Below, piece after piece: positions 41,268 through 50,340 of a DNA stretch of 64,000 bases. The notes below the pieces were generated by a model that saw nothing but the letters and a program-made list of their open reading frames with translations, did no database searches and was not told the origin of the DNA. Position 1 is the stretch's first letter, and every line of letters begins with the position of its first letter. The stretch is from assembly GCA_900766745.1 (NCBI GenBank), contig CAAFWR010000123.1, positions 1-64,000 on the forward strand, given 5' to 3'. A program made the translations under genes and the position numbers. The stretch is from Methanobacteriaceae archaeon (lineage in GTDB: Archaea; Methanobacteriota; Methanobacteria; Methanobacteriales; Methanobacteriaceae).

Positions 41268-41288
41268 GCAATATACAACACTATCCCA
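41260..41288 (+). terminator. Hairpin over the stop codon
   Basis: TGGGATAG (41260-41267) pairs perfectly with CTATCCCA (41281-41288); the stop codon TAG is in the 5' arm. Ends the fibre/BACON unit. Confidence 0.65.
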
Positions 41289-41338
41289 TATTTAATGTAA
41301 TAATTAATCTAAGTATTAATCTTTAAAACCTTAAAATT

Positions 41339-42049
41339 ATGGGAGTAGAAGTAAAAGGTGCCGGCGATGGCGTTGTAATCGCGGACAGAGGTTGTTGTAA
41401 TGATGGTTGCTGTAATAAAGACCATTCTGGTTGGGGCTCTGGTTGGGGAGCCGTTGGTGGTGCATTGGTAGGCGGTGGTTTTGGTGCTGCTGCAGTTTCT
41501 GTATGGGACAAAATCAATGATACCAAGGCCGATATCATGGGAGTAAACTCAACTGTAAAAGACTCTCAGTATAACTTGGGAAGAGACATTGCTTCGGCAT
41601 CAGGCGAGGTAATCTCTGCAGTTAACGGAGTTGGTGATAAGGTAGACGGTACTGCCCGAGAAGTTTTGAATAACCGTTTCACTACTGAAAGAGGACTTTG
41701 TGATTTGGGTTACAAAACGAATTCGGATATCCGTGATTCCCGTGACCAAATGGGAGCTGGGTTCAACCGGGTTATGGACCGCCTTTGCCAAATGGGCTTT
41801 GAGCAACAGAATTGTTGCTGTGAAACTAAGGGTTTGATTAAAGAGGTAAAAGCAGACTTGGCTCTTCAGCTTGAACGTTGCTGCTGTGATCTTAAGAATG
41901 GTCAACAAGAGATCAAGTGTCTCATCGAGAACACTGCAAAGGACCAGGAGATTGCCCGTTTGAATCGAGTGGTAGATGCCCAGAGAGACCAGAACATTAT
42001 CAACCAGGTAGTGGCTGCTCTGAGACCGACTACAACTACAACAGCTTAA
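41339..42049 (+). CDS. Cys-cluster virion protein (236 aa)
   Basis: Has unusual Cys groups: GCCNDGCCNKDH (residues 18-29), QNCCCETKG, ERCCCDLKN and EIKCLIENT. A Gly-rich hydrophobic region (SGWGAVGGALVGGGFGAAAV) follows the first cluster, then a helical rest (CLIENTAKDQEIARLN) with a Thr-rich end. The CCCE/CCCD repeats recall structural proteins of other gut phages. Cys pairs could bind metal or form disulfides. It has a strong own terminator and sits between fibre and tail genes, so it is probably abundant in the virion. Confidence 0.8.
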   Translation: MGVEVKGAGDGVVIADRGCCNDGCCNKDHSGWGSGWGAVGGALVGGGFGAAAVSVWDKINDTKADIMGVNSTVKDSQYNLGRDIASASGEVISAVNGVGDKVDGTAREVLNNRFTTERGLCDLGYKTNSDIRDSRDQMGAGFNRVMDRLCQMGFEQQNCCCETKGLIKEVKADLALQLERCCCDLKNGQQEIKCLIENTAKDQEIARLNRVVDAQRDQNIINQVVAALRPTTTTTA

Positions 42050-42078
42050 CAGTTTGTATTTACGTAAGCCAAATTTAG

Positions 42079-42120
42079 AAAAGGAGTACATCTATCAGGG
42101 GTGTACTCCTTTTTTCGTTT
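42079..42120 (+). terminator. Strong rho-independent terminator
   Basis: A perfect 12-bp stem (AAAAGGAGTACA with TGTACTCCTTTT) around an 11-base loop and TTCGTTTT. Confidence 0.9.
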
Positions 42121-42142
42121 TAATTAGTTAAACTAAGGAATT

Positions 42143-42343
42143 ATGGAACAAGAACAACTCACCGAATTTAAGATACAGCTAGCATTACCTGCTCCGAATA
42201 TAGAGATTGCACAAGAAGTAGCAAATAAAGCTCAGGTACTCATTAATCAATTTGGATACTATCAATTCTTAAAACTGGTAGATTTCATGCAAAAGAATCC
42301 AGGTGCAGTTTCATTTGGTTTAAATTTAATAAATAAGAAATGA
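42143..42343 (+). CDS. Small hypothetical virion-region protein (66 aa)
   Basis: Helical, charged N-terminus and a hydrophobic end (FGYYQFLKLVDFM). ATGA overlap with the next gene. Role unknown. Confidence 0.7.
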   Translation: MEQEQLTEFKIQLALPAPNIEIAQEVANKAQVLINQFGYYQFLKLVDFMQKNPGAVSFGLNLINKK

Positions 42344-42345
42344 TT

Positions 42346-42855
42346 ATGGAAGAATTGATTTTTCAGAAAGTACAAAAGGGTGATACTATTTTCACCTTAG
42401 AAAGAGACCGTAGGTCTGGTTATCCCATCTTTGACCAAGCTAATATCTTAAAAGTTGGGGAAAGTAAACCTATGGCGGCTAATGGTAAAGAGGGTTTTGT
42501 TAACAGTATAGAATTAGTGATACAAGATTCAGTATCTCAAGTTACTATCTATTTGCCTACTACTGTAAATGAGGGCATTTATAATGGTATATATTATACT
42601 ACCGATATTGGGAATATTATTAATGAGGTAACTATGCAAAAACAGAATGCCTTGAATATACTCAATAACAGGCCTAAGTATGAGGCAATAGTTTCAGAAT
42701 GTGATAATATCCTTGGTTCAATAAACCACATGGCTAATCCAAAAAATATTCCTCCTGCTCCAGCTTTTGAGGAGTTTAGCCAAAGACTCTCAAATCAAGA
42801 ACTCCTTTTACAAAGAATAGCTCAGGAATTGGGATTAGATAAACCTAAACAGTAA
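42346..42855 (+). CDS. Hypothetical tail-region protein (169 aa)
   Basis: ATG 42346 (MEELIFQKVQKGDTIF) or the overlapping ATG 42340 two codons earlier. N-terminal half is beta-like (FVNSIELVIQDSVSQVTIYL), C-terminal half helical (AIVSECDNILGSINHMA). It precedes tail completion genes. Not recognised. Confidence 0.7.
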   Translation: MEELIFQKVQKGDTIFTLERDRRSGYPIFDQANILKVGESKPMAANGKEGFVNSIELVIQDSVSQVTIYLPTTVNEGIYNGIYYTTDIGNIINEVTMQKQNALNILNNRPKYEAIVSECDNILGSINHMANPKNIPPAPAFEEFSQRLSNQELLLQRIAQELGLDKPKQ

Positions 42856-42860
42856 GAGTT

Positions 42861-43418
42861 ATGCCAAGTAAGTCGGTTAATATTACACTATCGACTCCAA
42901 TTGGTCCTCTAGAAATATACGTAGATAAACGAGAACAAGCTCGTGCAGAAAGGTTGATTGCTAAAACTCCAAGTATCTTAACTAAGGGCTATGCGAAAGG
43001 TACAGAAAAGTTTGGCAATCAACTTCTTCGTATAGTAAGGAGAAGTTTAAATACTGGAGTACCTCCAAGAGGTTCTGGGGTATCTTGGCCACCTCATGCT
43101 CCCGGTACCCTAAAAAAATATGGAGACCATACTATGTTAAACCTCACCGGACAATATGCTCGGTCAGTTACTTTAGTAAAAGGTAAAAAGAGGACTTTTG
43201 TAGGTTTACCAATTGGAATCAGGAAGATTACTTATACTGGTAAGACTTCTAGAAAAACTTTGAATCAGATAGCTATCATGTTAGAATACGGTAGCAGGGA
43301 TGGTAATTTACCACCTCGTCCTCTATGGGGTCCTGCTTATAAAGCTGCTGGTGGAAAAGCAGCTTTACAAAAGGAGATACGTAATGCGGTTAGAAATGAA
43401 TTAAGAAAAGTAAAATAG
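42861..43418 (+). CDS. Tail completion/neck protein (185 aa)
   Basis: The basic N-terminal region and the segment GVPPRGSGVSWPPHAPGTLKKYG recall phage tail completion proteins (phage virion morphogenesis type; HK97 gp10-like). The rest is charged alpha/beta (LEYGSRDGNLPPRPLWGPAY). It would help join head and tail. Assigned by pattern and gene order. Confidence 0.72.
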   Translation: MPSKSVNITLSTPIGPLEIYVDKREQARAERLIAKTPSILTKGYAKGTEKFGNQLLRIVRRSLNTGVPPRGSGVSWPPHAPGTLKKYGDHTMLNLTGQYARSVTLVKGKKRTFVGLPIGIRKITYTGKTSRKTLNQIAIMLEYGSRDGNLPPRPLWGPAYKAAGGKAALQKEIRNAVRNELRKVK

Positions 43419-43419
43419 T

Positions 43420-44349
43420 ATGTCGGATTTCGAAATATCTTCTTTATCAGGGACTGGTACTGCTACTATTAGAGTGAAGCCTAAAGCAGCTAATGAATCA
43501 GAATCTAGTAAAGAACAAGTAATAAAAGTGATAGTTCAGGGAGTAGAAAGGGAAGTTACTTTTATACAAAAGGGAAAACCCCAAGTAGTAGAAACTTGGA
43601 AGCCCTTCCTTACTATTTCACCTGATAGTGATAGTTATACTTTTGAGGGTACCAAAAGGCTTGAGATTTGGGGAGTATTAGTTTATAGTTATGAACAAAA
43701 ATATATTGGTGGTGAACCTCAAGAAGAATATAGAGCCTTAGATTGGACTGTTGAAAATTCTTTGGATTGGTTAAATATAACCAAAGAAATTGGGGAAGGT
43801 AATAATGCTGGAAAATTAACAGTTGAGACGCTCTCTTATAACAATGAATATGAAGCAGGCACCTATAACCCGAAGGAAAGAAGCGGCGTTATACGAATAG
43901 TATCTCAGGCTGGTACGAAAGATATAACTATAAAACAATCTCCTGGTAAAAGAACTACTGAGTATGGTTTTGAACCAACTCCTAATATACCATTTCCCGG
44001 TATTGGACAAGGCAGTAGTACTGCTTCTATTAGGGGTGTAAAGGGATACCAATACTACCATATCAATGGTTATGAAGTGGCTAAGTTTGTAAAACAGTTT
44101 AAGATAATCGACATTAGTAAAACCATAGAAGGTACTCTTCCTGCTCTTGGGACAGACCCCGTTCCCTATAAAGTATGGCTTACTGATTACCCATCTAATA
44201 TAAGTACTACTTGGGTTAGTGAATTAAATTGTACTGGCCATCTTGAAACCAACATATTCTCGATGGGGGGTATAGTTGTAACTTATAATGGGTACATAAA
44301 TGATAACGGTAACAAAGAAGTTCAACTAACAATTAGATTAGGAAATTAA
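43420..44349 (+). CDS. Beta-rich BACON-like virion protein (309 aa)
   Basis: Two Ig/BACON-like halves: residues 1-60 (SKEQVIKVIVQGVEREVTFI) and 70-180 (LDWTVENSLDWLNITKEIG; KDITIKQSPGKR). The remainder is less clear. A G6 run (44264-44269) near the end codes Gly-Gly. Located among tail completion and terminator genes, so it may decorate the neck or sheath. Last codon overlaps the next start. Confidence 0.68.
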   Translation: MSDFEISSLSGTGTATIRVKPKAANESESSKEQVIKVIVQGVEREVTFIQKGKPQVVETWKPFLTISPDSDSYTFEGTKRLEIWGVLVYSYEQKYIGGEPQEEYRALDWTVENSLDWLNITKEIGEGNNAGKLTVETLSYNNEYEAGTYNPKERSGVIRIVSQAGTKDITIKQSPGKRTTEYGFEPTPNIPFPGIGQGSSTASIRGVKGYQYYHINGYEVAKFVKQFKIIDISKTIEGTLPALGTDPVPYKVWLTDYPSNISTTWVSELNCTGHLETNIFSMGGIVVTYNGYINDNGNKEVQLTIRLGN

Positions 44350-45053
44350 TGGTAAATTCAGAAGAGATAGTAGAGAGAACTTTTTATATCTCTTTACTAA
44401 GTACAATGTTAGAAATGGGTCTAACTCTGAATCCAGAAGACTTCTTACCTTTGTCTCAAGAAAACGAAAAAAGATTTCAAGAGGCAATTAAGAGTATGAA
44501 GAAGTTTATACCCTTATTTGGTATCGGGAATAATCAAGTGAAAGGCCCTAAAACTCTCCCAAGAATAACCATAGAATTACAAGGTTATTATGCTGGGGAT
44601 ATAGGCGTGAATAAATACATAATAGGTGATAAACTTGAAGACGGTAATTACCAAGCTTCAGAGTTTCCTTATGAAACAAAGGATATCACTATAGATGTAC
44701 ATCTAGTCTCTCAAACTCAAGCCGATATGAGATTACTTCATACGATTTTATATACCGGCTTACCTGCTAGAGGATATATAAGACCCTATTTTAATGACTT
44801 AGAGGAATGGGACAAGGGCAGGCTTGCACCAACCGGAAACCTATTCATTGAAATTGGTAACTATTATGATCATCCAGATGTAGAACATGGTATACTCGAA
44901 AAGGTGTATACCTATGTATGTAAAGACGGTATTCTACCAGAAAAACTTTTGGAAGAGGGTACACTTACACCTATCAAGGATATATCAGTTCTCATTGGTT
45001 TGTTAGAACAAAATGAAAATGAAATGTTAGAGTTAAAAGTACCTAAGGCATAG
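44349..45053 (+). CDS. Tail terminator-like protein (234 aa)
   Basis: Lies directly before the sheath. Alpha/beta with an N-terminal helix (ISLLSTMLEMGLTLNPED), a central strand segment (ITIDVHLVSQTQADMRLLHT) and GLPARGYIRPYFNDLEEW. Position and fold impression suit a tail terminator of the gp15/gpU type. Not certain. Confidence 0.65.
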   Translation: MVNSEEIVERTFYISLLSTMLEMGLTLNPEDFLPLSQENEKRFQEAIKSMKKFIPLFGIGNNQVKGPKTLPRITIELQGYYAGDIGVNKYIIGDKLEDGNYQASEFPYETKDITIDVHLVSQTQADMRLLHTILYTGLPARGYIRPYFNDLEEWDKGRLAPTGNLFIEIGNYYDHPDVEHGILEKVYTYVCKDGILPEKLLEEGTLTPIKDISVLIGLLEQNENEMLELKVPKA

Positions 45054-45109
45054 GTACAATACTCTAGGGTATAAATTAAACAAGTAATAACTTTAATCAC
45101 AATAGAATT

Positions 45110-46879
45110 ATGCCAACTTCACCTCATGTAGACTTTAAGTTTAAGAACAATAATGTTCTTCAAACTACTCCTATGTTAGGAGTTTCTTGTGTATTGGCTA
45201 GAACTACTAAAGGTCCTTATGATGACCCTTCAGAAATCATCTCAACATTTACTCAGTTCCAAAGAATTTATGGTTCCGAGATAGTACCCGATGGATCTGT
45301 ATCGAATATCGAAAAGGCTTTGCAAGGTGGTTCTAAGCTTCGTGTTATTCGAGTACTCGGTAAGGGAGCTACTCAAGGTACAGTAGCTGCAACTGCAGGT
45401 AAAGCCAAAACAGTTGCTAAATCAGAAGAGGAAGGTATATTACCTGCTTCTGCTACTCCAGACTCTGCTACTCCTGCAGCATTGATAACCATTGCTTCTG
45501 AGGGAACTACTTATAGTTTGGGATTGGTAACCAAAGGTTACGGTGACCCAATCGGTAGTACTGATACATTCCAAGTAGGTTTTTATAAACAAGCTAACAC
45601 TTTGTATTATAAAATCTACTCGGGCAATGGCCAGGTACTTGAACAAGGTCCGGTAGTAACTTATAAAACTGCCGATGATAACAATAATACTTCGGTAGAT
45701 TACCTTGCTCTTAGTGCCTTTGCTAAGAACTCAGAGTATATCAAACCGGTAGTTGTAGCTGGCTCATCTTTTGAGAACCTTATAAAATGGTTAACTGATG
45801 CTGTAGATGGTACAAAAAATGCAGTTACAGTGACTGTAGGTGGGGCTGCTCCTACTGATACCGAGAAAATGTTTACTGGTACAGTGGGTAGTGCTGGAAC
45901 TACCCCTACTGCAGATGAATGGATTGCTTCCTTGGACTTGGTAAAAGACTACACTGATTTCTACCAATTATTCATTTCCCATATCTCTCAACATCTTACG
46001 GCTGATGCCGATGTACTTAAGGTATATAAGGCTGCTGCAGATATGGCAAAAGAATTGATGGAATGGGTACTTTATATCGAAGTTCCGAAACACCTAACCC
46101 ATTATACTCAAGGTACACAACCCAGAGATTACAAAGCTCAGGTTACTTGGGTACAGACTTGTCTTGGTACTGTAGGTAATTCTAAGTACATTGCTTATTT
46201 TGGTGGTGGACTTAAATATTACAATGAAAATGGAAACCTTCAGGATTCCGATGTAGTGGGTACTATCACTGGTTTGGGAGATGCTTCTGCTACTCAGTAT
46301 GGGCCTTGGAAATCATTTGCTGGTATGAACCGTGGAGTAATTGGGGATGCCGTTGGACCAGTATGTCCGAACTATGGCTCTCCTTCTCGATATAATGAAC
46401 TGAACACCCTTGCTCAGAATTATATCAATGAGATGGTAATCAAAGATACTCCCGATGCAGGTAAACAAACCATGCTATGGCATTGCTTCTCTTCTCAGGT
46501 AAAACAGGATTCAGAAAGATTCCTTTCAATCGTAAGATTGAATTTGTATCTGAAGAAGTTCCTTCGTCCAGTACTTAACAAGTATTTGGAAGAACCAAAC
46601 GTTTGGAGTACTTGGAAGAGAATCTGGTTGGAAGTTAAACCTACTCTGGATTCATTGGTAGATGAAGATGCCATGACAGAATATACCTGGATGGGTGACC
46701 AGGATGCAACTTCTTGGGATGACCTTTCGGTAAATAACGAAGCAGATGCTCGTCAAGGTAAGTACCGTGCTATCCTTAAGTATAAGGATGTAGTTCCTAT
46801 GCAAGAGGTAACTATGGAGATTGTAATTGATGCAGCTTCTAAAGCTGTATCAGTCATAGAAACAAGTAATAACCTATAA
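45110..46879 (+). CDS. Tail sheath protein
   Basis: 589 residues, the usual size for a sheath, and placed just before a tube-like gene. The start (PHVDFKFKNNNVLQTTPMLG) and GVSCVLARTTKGPYDDPSEI resemble sheath N-termini. A C-terminal region (LLYLKKFLRPVLNKYLEEPN style helices and KDVVPMQEVTMEIV) carries the conserved interlocking part. It contracts to drive the tube into the cell. Very strongly expressed, judging by codon regularity. Confidence 0.87.
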   Translation: MPTSPHVDFKFKNNNVLQTTPMLGVSCVLARTTKGPYDDPSEIISTFTQFQRIYGSEIVPDGSVSNIEKALQGGSKLRVIRVLGKGATQGTVAATAGKAKTVAKSEEEGILPASATPDSATPAALITIASEGTTYSLGLVTKGYGDPIGSTDTFQVGFYKQANTLYYKIYSGNGQVLEQGPVVTYKTADDNNNTSVDYLALSAFAKNSEYIKPVVVAGSSFENLIKWLTDAVDGTKNAVTVTVGGAAPTDTEKMFTGTVGSAGTTPTADEWIASLDLVKDYTDFYQLFISHISQHLTADADVLKVYKAAADMAKELMEWVLYIEVPKHLTHYTQGTQPRDYKAQVTWVQTCLGTVGNSKYIAYFGGGLKYYNENGNLQDSDVVGTITGLGDASATQYGPWKSFAGMNRGVIGDAVGPVCPNYGSPSRYNELNTLAQNYINEMVIKDTPDAGKQTMLWHCFSSQVKQDSERFLSIVRLNLYLKKFLRPVLNKYLEEPNVWSTWKRIWLEVKPTLDSLVDEDAMTEYTWMGDQDATSWDDLSVNNEADARQGKYRAILKYKDVVPMQEVTMEIVIDAASKAVSVIETSNNL

Positions 46880-46889
46880 ACATATAACG

Positions 46890-47354
46890 ATGGGAGCAAA
46901 AGTAAAAAATCCCCGGAAGAAATTCTTGTGGAGTATCATGTTCCCCAAACACCCTATCAATACTTATCTATTCCAAAGTTGTACTTTGCCTGATATTGAG
47001 ATTGACCAGGTGGCTCATGGGGATGTCAATAGAGATGTTAAAACTGCTGGTAGGGTTACTATAGGTAATCTTATCGTAGAGAAACTTATGACTACTGCGG
47101 GTTCAGATACCTGGCTTCATGACTGGCTCTATTCTTGCCAAGACCATATAGTTGGTGGTGGCTTAGTACCAAGCCAATATTGGGAAACGGCTATTGTAAA
47201 CGAACTTGCCGAAGATGGAGTTTCGGTTCTTAATACCCACGTCTTCGAAGAGGTATGGCCATGTAAGATTACCGGCTTAGACTTGGACAGAATGGCTTCA
47301 GAGAATACCATAGAGTCCATAGAGTTCTCGGTGGGTACTGCAGACAAATACTAA
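46890..47354 (+). CDS. Tail tube protein
   Basis: 154 residues, 10 bp after the sheath. Opens with KKFLWSIMFPKHPINTYLFQ and contains DIEIDQVAHGDVNRDVKTAG. This beta-rich order fits contractile-tail tube proteins. A hairpin terminator follows. It would form the inner tube whose length is set by the tape measure. Confidence 0.85.
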   Translation: MGAKVKNPRKKFLWSIMFPKHPINTYLFQSCTLPDIEIDQVAHGDVNRDVKTAGRVTIGNLIVEKLMTTAGSDTWLHDWLYSCQDHIVGGGLVPSQYWETAIVNELAEDGVSVLNTHVFEEVWPCKITGLDLDRMASENTIESIEFSVGTADKY

Positions 47355-47386
47355 TTCCTTAGTCTATTTTCACTAAGATTCGGTGG

Positions 47387-47424
47387 AGGGGTGGGATTCC
47401 TGTGATAGGAGCTCACCCCTTTCT
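47387..47424 (+). terminator. Hairpin terminator after tube gene
   Basis: AGGGGTG (47387-47393) pairs with CACCCCT (47414-47420), with an inner CCT/AGG pairing and a TTTCTTG tail. Separates the highly expressed sheath/tube from the chaperone genes. Confidence 0.65.
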
Positions 47425-47477
47425 TGTTGTTATACGGAGTACTATGAACATTTGTAAACATTAAATATATCAAAATT

Positions 47478-48242
47478 ATGGAATTTAGAACATTTAGATT
47501 TACCGGACCCTCTGGTTTCGAATATGAAATTAGAGAACAAAATGGAGCTGATGAAGACATTCTCAGTAATCTTTCAGACATGAAAACTTTAATGAACCTT
47601 ACTAAGTTCATTGCAGCAATCGTAATTAGAACTAATGCCACTCCTAACGGTAAGCTAACCGTTGATGATGCTCTTAATTTACCAGTCCATGACCGATATG
47701 CTATTATCTTCAATTCTCGAATTTTCTCATTGGGTGAAGAAGTAGAATTTGAATATGATTGGGGTAAAGAGAACGGTGGTAAAGTTACTTATGGCCAAGA
47801 CCTTCATGAGTTCCTTTTCGATTATTCAGAAGTACCCACTGATAGTAGTGCATTCGATGAAAAACCCGATGCCATCCCTTATTATCCGAAGGGTATTCAA
47901 TTAACCGGCCATGAATATCTTCTTTCATCGGGCAAGAAAATTAAATTCGATTGTATGACTGGTAAGGGAGAACAAGAGGTCATGAAGTTACCCTTGGATA
48001 AACAAACTAAGAATGCCCCACTACTTTGTCGGAATCTTTACTTAGAAGTAGATGGTAATTGGGAGAAGGTAGAAAACTTTACTCCCTTTACTGCAAAGGA
48101 TATGGCTGAGATGAGAAAGTATATAATCTCCATTGACCCTATCTTTAAGGGAGAATCCCATATTACTAATCCCTTAACTGGAGAAGAAAGAACTTATCCT
48201 ATAGTTTGGGCACCAAATTTTTTCTACCTGACGGAAGAGTAA
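47478..48242 (+). CDS. Tail assembly chaperone (G-like), 254 aa
   Basis: Sits between tube and tape measure, the classical place for tail assembly chaperones. N-terminal half is helical/mixed (DMKTLMNLTKFIAAIVIR); the C-terminal half ends TYPIVWAPNFFYLTEE. Near its end is a canonical slippery heptamer AAATTTT (48215-48221), and the -1 frame stays open through the next short reading frame. A minor G-T fusion of about 302 residues is therefore expected, as in lambda gpG/gpGT. Confidence 0.82.
   Translation: MEFRTFRFTGPSGFEYEIREQNGADEDILSNLSDMKTLMNLTKFIAAIVIRTNATPNGKLTVDDALNLPVHDRYAIIFNSRIFSLGEEVEFEYDWGKENGGKVTYGQDLHEFLFDYSEVPTDSSAFDEKPDAIPYYPKGIQLTGHEYLLSSGKKIKFDCMTGKGEQEVMKLPLDKQTKNAPLLCRNLYLEVDGNWEKVENFTPFTAKDMAEMRKYIISIDPIFKGESHITNPLTGEERTYPIVWAPNFFYLTEE
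48215..48221 (+). other. -1 ribosomal frameshift site AAATTTT
   Basis: In the 47478 frame it reads A-AAT-TTT, a standard X XXY YYZ heptamer. Slippage moves the ribosome to TTT CTA CCT GAC GGA, open to 48385, avoiding the stop at 48240-48242. The seven codons to the normal stop fit known cases. Confidence 0.75.
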
Positions 48243-48385
48243 TGTTAGAAAGTGATTTTGTTTATATCACCAGAGCCGAGATAGCCTTAGACTATTTCGG
48301 CTTTTTACGTCTTCCGTATAGAATTAGAAAAATCTTCAAAGAGATGGCCGAACAGTATTATAAACAATTAAAGAAAAGAAAATAA
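48242..48385 (+). CDS. Frameshift extension (T-like), 47-aa frame
   Basis: The ATG at 48242 shares its A with the chaperone stop, but more likely this frame is read as the C-terminal extension after -1 slippage, adding 54 residues from 48221. It is helical and basic (AEIALDYFGFLRLPYRIRKI; YYKQLKKRK). Such T domains bind the tape measure, whose gene starts 4 bp after this stop. Independent initiation cannot be excluded. Confidence 0.72.
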   Translation: MLESDFVYITRAEIALDYFGFLRLPYRIRKIFKEMAEQYYKQLKKRK

Positions 48386-48388
48386 ATT

Positions 48389-50329
48389 ATGAATACCAGT
48401 AGGAGTATAGTAGAGGTCGGTGTTGCCATGGTATTAAAAGACCGATTCTCTCAAGAGGCTGGCAAGATATCTGGGTCATTCAGAACTATGATGAATGACA
48501 TGAGTACCTGGAATAGAGGTATACAGATGTCAGCTTCTAATACAATGGACTTCGGAATGCAGCTCGTAGGGGGAATGGCAAGGGCCTATAAATACTCTGC
48601 GGGTGTTCAGAATGAAGTTTGGACTGCTTCAAAAATTGCTGGTGCTACCATTGCAGAACAAAGAGAAATGTTACAATTGGCAAAGGATGTCAATGAGATA
48701 ACTCCTCTTACTGCTTCCGATGTTGCATCAGGACAAAGGTACCTGGCTATGGCAGGTAATAAATTCGATGCTATTAAGGAGATGATTGGGCCGGCATCCA
48801 AGCTGGCTTCAATCTTTACTATGCCAGTGGGACAGAAAGGTGGTGTAGCTGACTTGATGACTAATATCATGTCAATGTACCAAATCCCAATGGGAGAAGC
48901 CGCTAGAGTAACCGATGACTTATATACTGCAGTTACTAATGCAAATATATCTTTGACAGACTTAGCCCAGTCCATATCTTATGCCGGGGCAGATATGGCA
49001 ACTGCTGGAGTAGACCTTCGGCAAACGGCTGCTGCTATTGGTGTATTGGGAGATATGGGTATACAAGGTTCTATGGCAGGTACTTCACTGGCTAATATGA
49101 TTCGTTACTTACAACTCTCTCTTGTTAATCAAAAAAAGAAAGGCTATAACGCTTTAGCAGACTTGGGCTTAAGTCCGGATGAGTTTTTCGATGCTCAGGG
49201 TAACCTTATAGATCTTTACACCATCTATCAGAAATTTGCCAAGGCGGCAGTAGATTTACCTTCACGAATAGAAACACCAACCTTCTTCAATATATTTGGT
49301 GTTCGTGGTAATCGAGGCATGCTTCCAGTACTTAGAGATATTGCTTCGGGTAGAGATAAGATGGGTAAGATACTTGCAACCTATGACCAAAATATGGGGG
49401 CAGTAAATAGACTTAATGAAGAACGTCTTAAAACCGATGCGGGTGTTATTGACCAATTCGAATCAAGTCTAGAAAACTTAACCGTTACTGCAGGAGCAGC
49501 TTTGGGTAGAATATTTACCCCAGTACTTAATGTGGGCCATTCTATCATCAAAATAATAAATTCTATCTCTGAAACTTGGGCTGGTAGCTTTGCTCTTAGA
49601 GTAGGGGCTACAGCAGTAGTGGTTGGTACCATTGTTGCAGGGTTTAATACTGTAAGAGGTATTATAAGGTCGGTTGGATATTTACAAACTATTGCCACTG
49701 CTTCTACTGAGGGTATGTCTGCAGCAGCCATTAAAACAAACACCCAATTCGCTATCATGGAAGCTCATATGATAAGTATGGTAAATCTCATGAGAACTAT
49801 GGTTCAATTGCAGATGATGATGGGTGGAGTTAGTATGAATAGAGCTGGTAGATTTTATAATACCCAAACTGGTAGATATGTTAAGACCCCAAATCCTGGA
49901 ATGTCTCCAGCCACTTCACTCATTGGAGGTGTAGTTGGGGGTACTGTAGCTAACCAAGCTGGTAAACAAGCTGCTAAAACTGTTGCTACTAAGGGTTTAG
50001 CTTCGGTAGGCGGTAGATTATTGGGCTTACTTGGTGGACCATGGGGATTAGCTATTACCGTAGGTTTACCCTTACTAATAGAAGTAGGTAGTAGACTTAT
50101 AGATTCAGTAGATAGAAATACTAATGCCCAAGGGGATAAGAATAAAGAAGACCCAACAACTATTCGGGCTCAAAATGAAGAGAGATTTATTAATGCTGTA
50201 AGATTAGCCATCAAGGAGGGTATGAGAGATTCTCGGATTAATATTTCTGTAGATGGCCAAGCAGTTGGGGATTATGCCCCAGGTTCTCAACAAGATTTTA
50301 CTGGGGCAGCATTTGTAATGGGCTTATAA
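48389..50329 (+). CDS. Tape measure protein
   Basis: 646 residues with a tape-measure core near 85-290 (EVWTASKIAGATIAEQREML; GGVADLMTNIMSMYQIPMGE; LRQTAAAIGVLGDMGIQG). A hydrophobic segment (SFALRVGATAVVVGTIVAGF, around residue 400) and a Gly-rich one (GLLGGPWGLAITVGLPLLIE, around 555) may be membrane-active during ejection. Its length sets the tail length, roughly 95-100 nm at 1.5 A per residue as a family rule. Follows the chaperone frames. Confidence 0.88.
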   Translation: MNTSRSIVEVGVAMVLKDRFSQEAGKISGSFRTMMNDMSTWNRGIQMSASNTMDFGMQLVGGMARAYKYSAGVQNEVWTASKIAGATIAEQREMLQLAKDVNEITPLTASDVASGQRYLAMAGNKFDAIKEMIGPASKLASIFTMPVGQKGGVADLMTNIMSMYQIPMGEAARVTDDLYTAVTNANISLTDLAQSISYAGADMATAGVDLRQTAAAIGVLGDMGIQGSMAGTSLANMIRYLQLSLVNQKKKGYNALADLGLSPDEFFDAQGNLIDLYTIYQKFAKAAVDLPSRIETPTFFNIFGVRGNRGMLPVLRDIASGRDKMGKILATYDQNMGAVNRLNEERLKTDAGVIDQFESSLENLTVTAGAALGRIFTPVLNVGHSIIKIINSISETWAGSFALRVGATAVVVGTIVAGFNTVRGIIRSVGYLQTIATASTEGMSAAAIKTNTQFAIMEAHMISMVNLMRTMVQLQMMMGGVSMNRAGRFYNTQTGRYVKTPNPGMSPATSLIGGVVGGTVANQAGKQAAKTVATKGLASVGGRLLGLLGGPWGLAITVGLPLLIEVGSRLIDSVDRNTNAQGDKNKEDPTTIRAQNEERFINAVRLAIKEGMRDSRINISVDGQAVGDYAPGSQQDFTGAAFVMGL

Positions 50330-50340
50330 ACTAAAACACT

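Noticed and set aside
41600..42091. 163-residue antisense frame over the Cys-cluster gene
   Set aside because: Mirrors the codon pattern of the plus-strand gene, has no start context and crosses the terminator.
44264..44269. Six-G run in the 43420 gene as a fourth contingency tract
   Set aside because: Six G is short, near the gene end, and codes Gly-Gly normally; only mentioned as a weak relative of the longer tracts.
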